DNA from: Sitta carolinensis
Lineage: Eukaryota > Chordata > Aves > Passeriformes > Sittidae
Assembly: GCA_032173965.1 (NCBI GenBank)
Contig: JAVUNC010000006.1
Location: 17,520,028-17,584,027 of the forward strand
Length of the DNA: 64,000 nucleotides
Direction of reading: 5' to 3'
Both the position numbers and the translations under genes were made by a program. The notes beneath the pieces were generated by a model. It saw only the letters and a list, made by a program, of their open reading frames with translations, did not search any database and had not been told where the DNA came from. Shown in pieces: positions 51,633 through 64,000 of the stretch. Numbering within the stretch: the first letter of the stretch is position 1; every line of letters begins with the position of its first letter.

Positions 51633-54600
51633 GCAAGGAAAATAAAGTAATTGCTGGGAATGTGATCAATATTGAAGTAGTGAAACTGAAGAGCATCCAA
51701 CATCCAAAATCCTATCTACTGCATCTTTCATTTTTCACAGACTATAAACTAAAACTACTGCTTTGCCTGACAAGCTAATACATACCTTTCAAACTTGTGT
51801 CACTGTTTAGTGAAGTGGGGGGCTGAAGTGGGACAGGAAAGAGATAAAATGAAAGCAAAGATTGTTGTTTGTACACATGTTGCTTAGCAATAGGCCACGT
51901 GAAACAAGCAGAAACGGTGACGTTGGCCCCCAGTTGAATCTACATGAACACTAAATGTGCATCACTGAAAGAGGTGTGAATGCAACGAGTCAAGTACATG
52001 ACCCATGACAAAAACAGACAGGGTAGCACAAAGATACATGTTAGCATTCCAAAATCTAAAAAGGAATGTCACTTGTTTATATACGAACTAAAATTAAAAG
52101 TATTTTTTTTCCTGATATGCATCATAACAAATTAATTGTATTCCTATAAGAATGATTAAATATACATCTTTAAAACACCCACTTTCCACTAATAAACTTT
52201 GCCCTCATAGCACTAGTTGTTTCTACACAATTTATTAATCACCTATTCATATTATGAATAGAAATAATTGCTTTTTAATAGCTAATTTCTAGCACTATTA
52301 CCAGTAATGCTCCTGTAAGCATTGCCCATTGATCTCAAAGTACAAAACTGAAGAAAGACTGTAATATAATTGTCCTTCCAAACATGAATTAATACGAGGC
52401 ATGGAGCGATGTAATGACACTGTCACTTACATGAAAGTCAAAAAGTAAAGTTTTCACAAGAGAGATAAAATATTGAAAGTAACAGTAAGTTAATGTCAGC
52501 ACTTTCATGCCACATTTGACACCACAGTCTATATGTAAGGTCAGTTCTATCTACAGCAGTATGTCAAAACAGAGATCAAAGGGAAGAAAGCTTGTGTTTT
52601 AAAATTTTTACAGGTTTTAGATACACTTTGAAACACATTAGCCAGACACATATAAAACAAGTGCATGTACATTCCCTTCTTCATTTAAGTGCAATCTTTA
52701 GAAGACAGTTAAGGAAATTTCCTAAGGAGTTTTGTAAAATACAGTATACGAAATATTCTTTACCAAAGGAGATAAGAGAAAAAAAAAAATCAGAATTCAA
52801 AACATTTAAGTGATTCTATATAAAATAGCATATGTTTTGATCCCAGTAATGTGCAACAGCTGAAAAAAATACAGTAATTTCATACTGAAATGCCTTGTTG
52901 CAACATAGCCAAACTTCTTAGGAACAATTATTTTTCAAGCAAGTAGTGATTCAAAAGCTGAAGGGTCATCATATGACACTAATTCCACATTAAATATACA
53001 AAGAAAGAATGCAATCTACAGTATGAAAAAGCAAATATCACTCTCTCGGTAGGTAAAATCATTATTTTTGTTTTGTTTTTTTCCAAGAACCAGTGTTTGT
53101 GTAGGGGCTTTTATTTCAGGATAATAAAAAGTCATATGTTCTACTCCTACTTCCACTTACTGTTTTTCACATACATAGTAATTAGTCAAACAGCTGAAAA
53201 CCAAAACAACCTGCTAGATTGTCTTTTTCAGCTGTGGAACCATATATGTACAGCACATGTCACAGAGTGTTCAGTCTGATACAACAGATGTAAAAATTAA
53301 TTGGTGGCCTTTTTTGGGAGATGAGGGGAAAGAAAAACGCATAAAAATCTTGACAGCCTGTCCAGTGCCACTTAAGAGTGTACAGTCATCCTACCACCTT
53401 GTGACCAGCACATATCCCTCACTGGCCTTCAGAAGGCAAATCCCTACATTACTGCAGTGTAGACATTCCCCTTATTTCCTCATTTGAAAAAGCTGTCATT
53501 GTCCAAGTCACTCTTTTCTCGACAGCAGATCAACTGAGTTGCAAAAATAATGCAAACTTCAAATAGGTCAGGATTCAAAAAATGCTGCAGATTATTGATC
53601 CAACCAGAAACTTTTCTTCCTGAACAATTCAGTCACTATTCTTTATCTGCATTAACAAACATAATTTTAAAGCAAGCATGTTTGCTAGTGTATATGTTCA
53701 GTTATATCTCTTCCTGCATCTTTTTCTGAATTAGGATACCTTAGAGATGCATAAGGAAACTCCAAAATTTAAAGAAACATTCAGCTTACAGGCAGAAGAA
53801 ATACAAAACAAAAGGAAGAACACATCTCAGAAAAAAGACATGACAAATATCAAATTGGAAACTGTTGTTTTCCTGTACGACACTCCCACCTAGCCAAAAA
53901 CATAAGGAGACTTTTCATAATCTTTCAGAAGCAATAATTACGGTAAATATATGGGAAACTTCTATACACATTATCACAGTGAGGCACCACATGCATTGAG
54001 GTTTTCAGGCTTCCTGGGAAAACAAACTACTAAAAAATCTAGTATTCCTGCAATATTCAATTCAGGACCAAAGAACCCAAGTCATGATGAATTTTGATTG
54101 ATGGATAAACAAATGATCAATGCTTACATTATGGCTTAAACACCATGTTTTAGTCTGCAATTGAGATGAGGTAAAAAGACAGTTACAGCATAAAATGTGG
54201 CTAAGATAATTTAACCATGCTTCATTAACTGTCCAGCTAGCTCATACCAGATCAACCTAAGCAGACTTATCTACTCCTGAGACACATGTGACTATCCTCA
54301 TACCCTACCAGTAATGTCCATCACAAGGCAGAGGATGACTGCACCTTTCCCCACATTAAAACTGTACACGTGACTCTTGAATACCTGCAAGGAACTCATG
54401 GAACAGGGTGCAAGGCACAGTTGTGACACACCAGACCAACTGATTTGGCTGTGATCATCACTCGCTTTATTCAGGCCCATTGTTCCAAAAACTTCTGGTA
54501 TATTCCCAGAACACAGTGTAAAATACTTAAGAAGATTATGAGATATGAGAAAATGGGAGAAAAAGGTTCACACACAGAGGTCTCAGAATGTTCCATCTGA

Positions 54601-57080
54601 CAAGCACTGACAACTCTTTCCCTCTAACTGGAAATACCACTCTAGCAAGAAATGCCTCAGGTGCCTTACATAGGGAGCACACAAGACTTACAGAAAAAGT
54701 CTAAGCTCCTTTTTTACAGATCATATAGGGATCTTCTGGAATTAATATTAAAAAATTGTGGAAGCAGAAGTATCAAGAGAATTAAAAATACATTACACAA
54801 ATAAATGGACCACAGGTCCAAAGCTGATCCTGAAATAAGAAAGATATGCTCTCCAAAATCCCTAATAAATGATAGTGACTTGGGGAGCAGCATGAGAAAT
54901 AAGCTCATAAAAGGGGGCCAGGCACGATATAGTTAGCTTCTCCTAACTATTACTGCTGGAGATCAGTGTGCTGGGTAGACAAACAGCTAGTCTGACTTGT
55001 GAGCTTTTTGATGTCCTGAAAAAATTAGGTCCAAGAGGCAAATTGTTGCTGCATGGAAACAAGAAGAAAAACCAAATATCATTTTATAAAATTTTAAAAC
55101 CCAAAAGAAACATTTTAATTGTTCACCACCAGAGCTACAAATCTGATGGTCATTTCAAACATTTCCTATGTTCCTCCCTTAAGCAAAAATAAGTGAAGGC
55201 AACTGAGGAGAAAGGAAACAGAATTCCTACTGCAGATGTTCTGTTTTAAGTAGAAGAGTGTCAGTAATAGCATCCACATTTAATGTCGTTCAAGAGGCAG
55301 GCAATCTTTTAAACCTTATTTCTAGCACAGAAAGCACTTGCCTCAGGAGATCCATCTTAAAGAAACTTCGAAGGCCTGCACAGATTTGCAGAAGGGACAG
55401 CTAACACACATAATTGCCTAAAAGTAAAATTAATTGCACCATGTAGTTCCAAGTAATTGGAATGAGGGATGGATGGACTTGACCTAAGATTACGAGGCTC
55501 TCTTCAATTTACTGTGCTGCCTATTAGCATTAGATACCACATACTGGGATAAAATGTAAAATGTAAATGTAAAATACATCCATTTAACATACTAGTGCTT
55601 TTAAACGAAATGCATACAATATACTTTTTTATTAGAGAACCTAAGTACAAATTAGGATTGTTTCTGGGTATGACTCTGACTAATGTACAAATACTGCAAT
55701 TCATAAGAATCATATGACTTGATCAAAAAGTCTTTTTTTCTGGCATTAATTTTCTTCTGCTATGCTGTTCAACAAATGACCCAGTAAAAGAGAAACAAAG
55801 TTTGCTCACCTGAACTACCCACCCAAAACCAGTTTGGCAAAAAGGTAACTACAACACTATCCCAGAATTTCTCTAAATGTGAAGCATTTACAGATACCTT
55901 CTAAGCATAGAACCATCACTGAGTGTGATGGTATGACCAGCTGCAGGATGAAAACAAAAACATTGCACATATTTCTCTGGATTATTAGGTCAATTGGCAA
56001 ACTGTAAGAAGCATTTCAGTTTTTCAAATCTAGTGATAAAGCACATGGACATTGGTAAAAATAACTTCCATTCCTTTCTTTGTATGTTTCTGAATCAGTA
56101 CAACAGTATATACATCTGAATATACACAAAAAGATGTTTAAGTTTGCAAAGCCAGACATTTTAAAATTCAAAGTGCCAAAATTAAGACTGTCTATGAAAA
56201 CTCCATCTGCTCTGCAGGACCATACTACTGAGTCACTACACTTATAATTATACTACTTGCGATGCCTCCATCAATCCATGCCTGGGATTAATTGGTTTGT
56301 TTTCCCTTTACTGTTTGGATACAGTATGGAGAAACTTATTTGAAGATGCTGATCAGTTTTTTAAATAACAATTGAAAAAAATTCTCAATTACTTTTGTTT
56401 GATACTGTTTTCTAGAGTATATTAATATTTTAAAAATATTGTTGTGGTAATAGGCACATGAAATGAGAAATATGATTAGGTCTGTGAATTGTCAGGAACT
56501 TCATCCAATGAAGAGTAAGCCAAAAGTAGCTGCCTGGGCCCAGTTTAATCTTTCACATCTGTCTGCCCTCCAAAGTACTTCCCATTATATGCAGCAAATG
56601 CAAACCCAAAAATGAAGGTAGCACACCCTCTGTGTCACAAAATATAAGGAAGGGATGTGGTTAGAGCAACAGCATGAACACTAAGGGAAAGCACTTTATC
56701 ATATAGTTATATAAATATATACATGGTTATAGAGATGAAGGGTGATGGAGGCCACAACACTTTCTTCCCTTTCGCTCCTTCCCTACACCCAAAATAAGTC
56801 TGTATTTGTTACATCATGCTTAAGTCATTCCAAATGAAGCACTTCTTAAAGTAGCAGCTGCAGGCTCTAACAGTTTAGCAAGCCAGGTCTCAAGGACCAA
56901 GCAGACAGAAGGCAACGGCGCAGTATCAGTTACCTGACTTACTCCACAAAGCAGCTCAGGTACAGGGATAAATACAAACACAAAAAATGGCACTCAACTT
57001 TATAAACTATGCCAATATCTCTTCTCTTTTTCCAGTGTTTTTCCCCCGCTTCGTTCACCAGCTACACTTCAAAATTTGCA

Positions 57081-57450
57081 GCAAATCAGACTGGAAAAGA
57101 GAAGGTTGCAAGGAGACCTCACAGCAACCTTTCAGTATCTCAAGGGGACCTACAGGGAAGCTGAAGAGGGACTCTTCATCAAGAACTGTAGTGATAGGAC
57201 AAGGAGCAAAGAGTACACATTAAAAGAGGGGAAACTTGAGTGTGATATTAGAAAGGCATTTTTCACTGTGAGGGTGATTAGACAACCCACAGGCTGCCCA
57301 GGAAGGCTGTGGATAAGGCAGTGTTCAGGGACAGAGTGGATAAGTTTGAGGCCACTTGCCTAGTGGGAGGTGTCCCTGCCCAGGGTAGCAGGGTGGGACC
57401 AGATGATCTTTAAGGTCCCTTCTAACCTCTTAATATTCTATGACTCTATG
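57081..57450 (+). mobile_element. CR1 LINE, 3' 370 bp, 5'-truncated
   Basis: Longest and best-preserved CR1 copy in the window. In order it shows CTGGAAAAGAGAAGGTTGCA, AGGAGACCTCACAGC, a CAGTATCTCAAGGGGACCTA block, TCAAGAACTGTAGTGATAGG, ACAAGGAGCAAAG, ACTGTGAGGGTG, CTGCCCAGG and GGTGTCCCTGCCCAGGGTAG. It ends with GATGATCTTTAAGGTCCCTT and the tail ATATTCTATGACTCTATG. The overlapping plus-strand frames (56987-57223 and 57076-57363) are translations of this noncoding 3' region. Confidence 0.95.
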
Positions 57451-60400
57451 TTTTCATGTTGGCCTCCTTCATAATTCAGTCCCAGTTCAACCCCAGAGCC
57501 ACAGCCCTAAAATTTACACATATATGCACATATATGTATTCCTCTGTGTGTGTTTCAAGTTTTGGTTTAGCTAAGTACTGAGGTTCCTGATACTGCTCTT
57601 CTAGAGACAGTTCCGTTCATTATCAAAAAAAAAAAAAAAAAAGGGAATTGCTAGTGAAACATCTACCATGGGCCTATCACTTTAAATCTACTAGATATTC
57701 ACTACTTCAATGTATTTGTGCAGTGAGCTGTACAAACATGATTTCCTGCTCTACTATTGCAAGTAAATTAGAACATAGCATGTAAGTGGTTCCAGACACC
57801 AGTGTTGCATAAAGAACCAGATGTCAACAATTTTATAGCTCTGCCCTATTTGTCTTCTACTTTCTCAAAGGTCATTCTCAGTTTGTACATTTTATAGAGT
57901 ATCTCATTCTCAGGTTAAAAACAAAATTAATAGACATTATTCATTTTTTTTTTTTAAATGGGTACACTTCTTCATGCATTATTTCAGTCAGTAAATTCCA
58001 CTATGTTTTTGTTCCCTGGTTTTCATTCCAAAAATCCTATTCACTCATCTGATGCTGGGGAGAGGCTCTGAAAATTTGTTTCTTCCAATGGCTGTTTCTT
58101 GCAGCTCCAGTAGCACATGCACTGACTAGTAAGAACTCACTCACATGTTTCTTGTGTATCCTAAAAACGATATCTAAGTATTTCTACAACTCTGAAAGGA
58201 TTGCTGGGCTTGCACAAAAAGAATCCTAAAAGTAAAAGGAGAAAAAACTTCAGGTTCCCCAGGAAACAGATTCCTTTTGTAGATACACAATCTCAAGTGC
58301 CCTCAAGTGCTGGCTGACATTCAGCAAGCTAAGCAAGAAGCATGCATGGGCAAACAGTTGATGGAAAAACAAACACAAAACAACCTAACACTGGAAGTGT
58401 ATGGCAAATTAAAAAGTTCACAGGCAACTATTTCTCAAGGCATTGAGATCAGATCTAAATGACCACTTCCATCCAGGCTCAAGTATTTATTTTATTGTAG
58501 TTTAATTTACTTTAAGGAATGCAGGTGGGTGACTATCCTCATCCTGACAGAAACAGAAAATCTGTGGCAGCTACAGAAAGCAATAAGGACATTACTTTGT
58601 TTATATTCAGTATAAGTCTTGCTTTAAATATAATTATATTCTTAAGATGTAAAGTCAAATCACAGTAAAGTTTTACAGCTTCAAACTCTAACCAAGGTAA
58701 AAGTGCAGCATTTTCCAAATCAATTTAAATCAAATTTGTTCCCCTTGGAAAAACACAGTCCAGATTAAAACACAAGATTTATTCTGGACTGAAAATGCAC
58801 ACAGCATTTCCTTGTATGTTTTTCAGCATACTATTTCTGAGTTTAATTATACAGTGTACATTGCATGAAAGGTAATATTTCTGCTTGTCTGTGGGAATAA
58901 ATTACATCCTCTTAACAAAAAGCTGGAAATAAAAATGTAACTGATACTCTTCAGTTATGCTACTCAGATTGAGTTGTAAAGGCTTTTTGAACTAAACTAA
59001 TTTGGTGAGCCGAATCTTTAATTTTGTTGAATTCTTCTTCTACAATCCCTTCCCCATAAAGACAACACAAAATGCTCCAAAATGCTACATATCTAACTTA
59101 TAGCTGTATTTTTTATAGTTTCTGTAGTTCAAATAAAATTGCCCTTGTTCTCAGTCATAAATATTCTCAAAACAAACACATTTCCAGCTATTTTTTTCTC
59201 ATCTTGCTCCCTACTTTTCAAATGAAGTCACCTATTCTAATTGCATTGGTCATTGCTTACTCAACTGATCTCTCATGTCATGAGAACACAGCTTCTGCTT
59301 CACAATTATCCCAAGCAGGTCGCACAAATTATAATTCCATTTTTAATTGGAGAGAGAATAAAAAAATGGATGCAATCAGAAATTATTAGAACTCTAGTTC
59401 AAATTCCCTCCACATTTCATGAGACAAAGACCAAACAAATTAGGTTTAGTATATGATGAGCAAGAGCACACCCGTTCAGCTGCATGCTCTTTTTCACAAG
59501 CATTCATGCATACTAATATCATAAAACCAAAATGCTCATATTGAAGATAACTTTGGAATATCTAGTTTTTGCTCAGGTTTACAACTACAAGCACAAATAA
59601 TATGCTTATAAATATGATATAACAATGAATTTATGCACAAATAATGTGCTTAAATTTATACTCTACTGCTATATGATAAAGTGCTCAATACGTGTGAAAC
59701 ATGAACCAATTTATCCTATTAAAGCATGACAATTTTCTGCACATTTTTAGACATGCTGATCAGTTTAGATCAGAATGTTCTGGAAAATCACTCCAGTTTA
59801 CTGCTTTCAACCAGAAGGATTTTCCAACCTTTCAAGAAGCTACCTCACAAATACAAAAATCTGAAATACAGTATGCCCTACCATATGCAATATATTTGCA
59901 CCTGCTACCTTTATTGCAAAGTCTAATTGATCTTGGAGATATCCTAAATATTTTAGCAGAAGTCAAGGTCACACTTTTCTGAATCTTGTCCAACAGGAAA
60001 AAGAAGACCACTTAGGATACTGAGAGACAGATTTGATCGTTTTAGGCTGTAGAGGTCAAGCTGCCTGAATAAGCATTGTCCAACAACCACCCTTGTTTAC
60101 TTAATAGCTGCTGCAGAGAATATTTCTGATGAGTAAAAAGTTGTCACTGAAAAGTCTTCATGTAGCCCTGAGGTTCATTAAAGTGATTTTCACTTTCTTG
60201 ATTTTGGGGAGGAGGGATCACATTATAATTTTCATATGTATGGATGGATTTCTGTTGATACATACATTCTAATTACATTAAATCTATTTTTAAAAGGCCT
60301 CTAGAGAGATTGCACAAAATATCATTGAAAAAGCATGTAAAATTATCACATTTTCACATTTCTTCAGTATGCAAAAAGTTCTACCAGACTTTACTGAAAA

Positions 60401-63400
60401 AACTGTAAGGTACATGTTCCTTCAGGGAAAATACAACTCATTTTCACACAATCCAGACAAGATAATCTACTGTTTCAGACGACCCATAACTCCACTCAAA
60501 TCCATATACAAAATCAAGCAGTGGAAACACATGTGGAAAAATTTAAAATTCATCCTCTTTTCTTAACTCTTTCAGGCTCTCTTCTTGGTCAGTTACAGTG
60601 AAACGGAGATATTTTTCCTTATTTTTTTAATCAAGAAAAGGGGTCATCATAGCCATCATGGCACTTGAAAAAATTGCAACATATATTCAGTAGAAAAAAT
60701 AACACACGACAAACTAGTCATTTATTTCCTACCTGTAGCAAGCTGGTACCTAGTATTTGCTGGTAAGAAATAAAAATAAGTAATTAATTTTCAAATCTTT
60801 AAGTAAGACCAAGAAAAGTAGAAAATGAGAACATTTTGTTTTGAAAATCAGATGCTACACAGCTTTACAAACACTTCAATTTTCAACATATTTTTGAATT
60901 TGAAGACATTTTTGAACACTAACACAAGTACATTCAATACGTCTTCAGATTTATGAGACAGATTTCATTCACTGTAGCAATACATTTTAAAAATGGGTTG
61001 AAAGATAAAATTGAGGAGCTGTATGAACTTTTAACAAAATACAACAGAGTACACACTTCTAAGTCTTAAGTTTTTTTGCATACTATCAATTTATGTGTTT
61101 GATTATTTTTCTTCTCTTTGGCTAAAGTGATTACATGCAGATCGCTCTTTCATTCCCCCAGAAACAGTCTGATTAATTTTTAAAGCACCATTTTGTCATT
61201 AGTCAGGGATTTGGCAGAAGAAAAGACAGCAGAGACACATCAATGGAGTTTCAGAAATCAGAGGGTAGAAGATAAACAGTGTTTTAAACTGCGCAACATA
61301 ATCAAGTCTGCGCACAAGGAAACAGAAATGTGAAATAAATACAGTGGTGGAAAGATTTTTTTTTTCCCCCCATCAGAAGAAAACAAATCTCTACTAAGAC
61401 AAATAACCACTTCCAAATCATGCCCCTGTTTCAAGAGCTGCTAGCTGAAATTTGTCTTTGTAGCAATAGCAACTCACTTACCTGGCTGTACTACAAACTG
61501 GCACATAATTGAAGACATGGAGCAGATATATACATATTACACAAAGAACAGAAGAACAAGGGTGCTTCACTTTTTTTTCTTAAAAAAAAATTCAACAAAA
61601 ACATATCAAAAAACTTCCTCCTCTCACCATGACAATTTACTTCAATGTATGTATTCAAATCTTTTTTGTTTCTTTTTGTATTTAACAAACATTATCAGTT
61701 ATCATTACCTAAAAGCAGGGACAACAGTTGCCAATATAATGTTCACTTACAGTAAAACACCTCATCAGGGAAACCTCCAGTGGCCATTTATCTACCTTTC
61801 AACTCAAAATTGCTACCCAGAGCCTCCTTGAGATGAGTGCACCAAACCTCATTTGCACTTGGCAGCCCAATAAATGACTTAAACACTACTCAGAAAACCT
61901 TGACATCATACATAACCCAAGTAAACAAAAGGTCAACATAAGAGTGTAGATACCAAATACACTGGGAGTAGACAGGGGAAAGAGGGAAGTCTAAAAGTCT
62001 AAGACAGTAAAAACTATGAATATTGCCTAGAACAGATCAATAACTTAGATCTTTAATACAACTTTTAGCAAATTTATTAACTTGAAGGACTACTCTTTCT
62101 ATACATCTAATGGGTCTAAACTGATTTCAGAATACAGGTATCACAAGAAAGCTCAAAAAAGCTATCAAAACCTTCAAGAAGTTATATTTCTTCTTTACAT
62201 CACTGTACTATCCATAGAGCCAGTCCTGTAAGCTGAGTAAACATGCAGCATTGGGTACAACAGCAGCACAGTTCATCGGCAGCACAGTGATGTGATGAAA
62301 GGCCTTTTTAATAAACAACTCATTTAGGAAAACATAATAATTGATATTCTATCAGTATTTAAGAATTTACATATAACTAGAGACCTATTAACAAGCTTCT
62401 TTAGTGTTATCTGCTGAGGCAAATTAGAAGGCAAAACTAAATCCAAAGATCCCCAATGATTTGCATCCATTTAACCCAGTAATAATAAAGCTTGATTTCC
62501 AATGCTTTTGTCTCACAACAGTTTGTGAATTCTGACACAAATTTTTCTACGCTTAAGGCTGTTGAAATGTTTGACTCCCATATAAATTCTCTCCAAATTA
62601 AAACCTGAAGTCCAAGGTAGCCTACAAGATCTAGTTCTTTCAATAGTGTCCACTCAGTTCACCTGTTATTTGCTCCCATTCCCCCACTGACATCCAGAGA
62701 AAGAACAAAAATACAGAATATTCTAATTTAAAGCTTCAAGTATTTTCAAATTGTCACAGAGCTGGTTGATCATCATTTCATAAGAATCTGAATGCAAACT
62801 TTGGAATCAAAAATAGCATCTTTCTTGGATTAAAAAGAAATAGTTATTAATATTTATAAACGTAGTTATCATAAGGTGCAGTTTCAATATTTTTTTAAAC
62901 TCTTGTCCTGTTGTTTATCTGTACTCCTTTAAGAGTGTTCTCAACATGGTAAGTGACATTCAACATTCATTTTTGTTTGAAACACATAAAGAAAAGCAGG
63001 GGATAACAATCAAGCCACACTAGTGAAAGAATTTTATGCATTCATATTCAAAAGATGGAAGTTAAGGTATGATGTGCTCTTTGAAAAGGGCCTCTTATTA
63101 TGTAATGATTTTTTGTTGCTTTCAGAACCTCTCTCTTACACTGCTAAACAGAGGAGGCAAATGGTGACATTATTACTCAAAAATTCAGTGAAAAAATAAA
63201 AATATGCTTTTTAAATTAAACAATGTAACTTCACTTACCAGAAATTGATGGAGATACACTCTGTATATACACTGTATATCACTGAGACCCAGAAACAAGT
63301 TTTCTTCCCTTCAGATCTTTTCCTGAGGCATCTCCAAATATATTCTATCAAGTTTTTACAGATTGTTTACCTCTCAAATAAGGAAGCATATATTTGCTGA

Positions 63401-64000
63401 CCTTTCAAATTGATAAGATGAAGTTTTTTTCTTCTTCAGTCACCTTTGTACAAACAGGTGTGAATATCAATAGCTTTAAAAAAGTTTAGAAATTCTTGTT
63501 TCACACATCAGTCTTCAAAAGGCTATTTTACTCTCTTTGCTATATTATACCCAAAAAAATGAGACTTGTTCGACTGTTAGTAAAACTGACACAAATTTAT
63601 TTTCCCTTTTTTAACAACATAAATCATTTCCTTCTGGGCAAACTAAGGTATTTAACAAGATTACATGACTGCAGTATGAAACAGCGTTCTGAATGTTACC
63701 AAGCATTGTTAACATCCTTCAAGTTAAACATACAATTGCACATATGTGCTGTGAATGAACAACTCATTAAAATATGTTGAAAAATCAGCAGCCAAATTTT
63801 AGCTTGGACTGCATGCCCTTAGTTTACTCAACTTCCTACCAATCCAGGATATAAACTTTAGATGCGTAAATTACATAGTATCACCAGTCAACAAGAGCCT
63901 AAGAAGCGCAAGAAAAATGAGCACAGGTGAAAGGGGAGTTAAACCAAGAATCAATACAATAAACATCACTTTTAACTCAGCCATTACCTTGGTCTCCCTG
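57451..64000. other. Intronic stretch without gene, to the right window edge
   Basis: AT-rich intron 1 sequence with an A18 run at 57625-57642, an 18-bp near-identical direct repeat (starting GCACAAATAATATGCTTA at 59591 and again at 59635) and no recognised mobile element. PRKD1 exon 1 is not seen before the edge. Confidence 0.6.
57625..57642 (+). repeat. A18 run
   Basis: Mononucleotide A run about 175 bp beyond the CR1 end. It is not part of CR1, which ends in octamer repeats. Confidence 0.85.

Larger units (their letters stand above)
47271..57080. other. Intronic stretch without gene; one compound microsatellite
   Basis: AT-rich intron 1 sequence. It contains the CT/TA/CA microsatellite at 51333-51384, an A18 run at 51615-51632, a short tandem of AAAATGTAAA-like units near 55555-55577 and otherwise no recognised repeat family. 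The region around 51830-51990 is less AT-rich and might be conserved. No open frame shows a domain. Confidence 0.6.
17710..64000 (-). other. PRKD1: PRKD1 intron 1, 3' portion (at least 46.3 kb, truncated)
   Basis: Everything to the right of exon 2 is upstream of it in transcription, so it is intron 1. The intron enters exon 2 in phase 0. I searched for the expected exon 1 coding end (peptide ending in IVDQK before FPEC) and for a GC-rich promoter region, and found neither. The only GC-rich block, near 45810-46190, lies inside an LTR. PRKD1 intron 1 is also very long in mammals. An alternative first exon or an antisense noncoding RNA cannot be excluded from sequence alone. Confidence 0.85.

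Noticed and set aside
57076..57363. 95-residue plus-strand open frame
   Set aside because: Translation of the noncoding 3' region of a CR1 element.
1..64000. CRISPR array, operon, phage or other prokaryotic system
   Set aside because: Spliced vertebrate exons, CR1 elements and intron composition exclude a prokaryotic source; no regularly spaced repeats are present.

Overview
The window is AT-rich vertebrate DNA, almost certainly from a bird, and lies inside one large gene. Three short minus-strand exons near the left end encode consecutive parts of protein kinase D1 (PRKD1). They run right to left: exon 2 at 17571-17709 (N-terminal ubiquitin-like region), exon 3 at 1634-1765 (first half of the C1a zinc finger) and exon 4 at 790-950 (second half of C1a plus the linker with the conserved 14-3-3 serines). 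Exon numbers follow the human gene. The exons join in frame across phase-1 junctions, and together exons 3 and 4 rebuild the complete C1 ligand pattern H-X12-C-X2-C-X13-C-X2-C-X4-H-X2-C-X7-C. The bird call rests on the repeats: several CR1 LINE tails ending in the ATTCTATGA-type octamer, and an avian endogenous-retrovirus LTR.

Layout on the + strand: 1-789 is the start of the intron after exon 4; 951-1633 is intron 3; 1766-17570 is intron 2 (about 15.8 kb); 17710-64000 is the 3' part of intron 1, at least 46.3 kb, with exon 1 and the promoter beyond the right edge. No other protein-coding gene, tRNA, rRNA, CRISPR array or complete autonomous mobile element was found. All other open reading frames are short and are antisense, repeat-derived or low-complexity.

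The repeats are sparse. CR1 fragments lie at 3626-3955 (-), 8705-8940 (+), 9469-9575 (+, weak), 11840-12135 (-, reverse transcriptase fossil), 18035-18117 (+), 47219-47270 (+) and 57081-57450 (+). The clearest structure is at 45510-47215: an old avian LTR split by a later solo LTR of about 1.37 kb flanked by the 5-bp target duplication AACAT. Simple repeats, poly-A runs and a few palindromes make up the rest. Some repeat-free stretches look like candidate conserved noncoding elements. PRKD1 neighbours FOXG1 in vertebrates, so its introns could carry long-range regulatory DNA, but this is inference and needs a cross-species alignment. I found no new biological system here.
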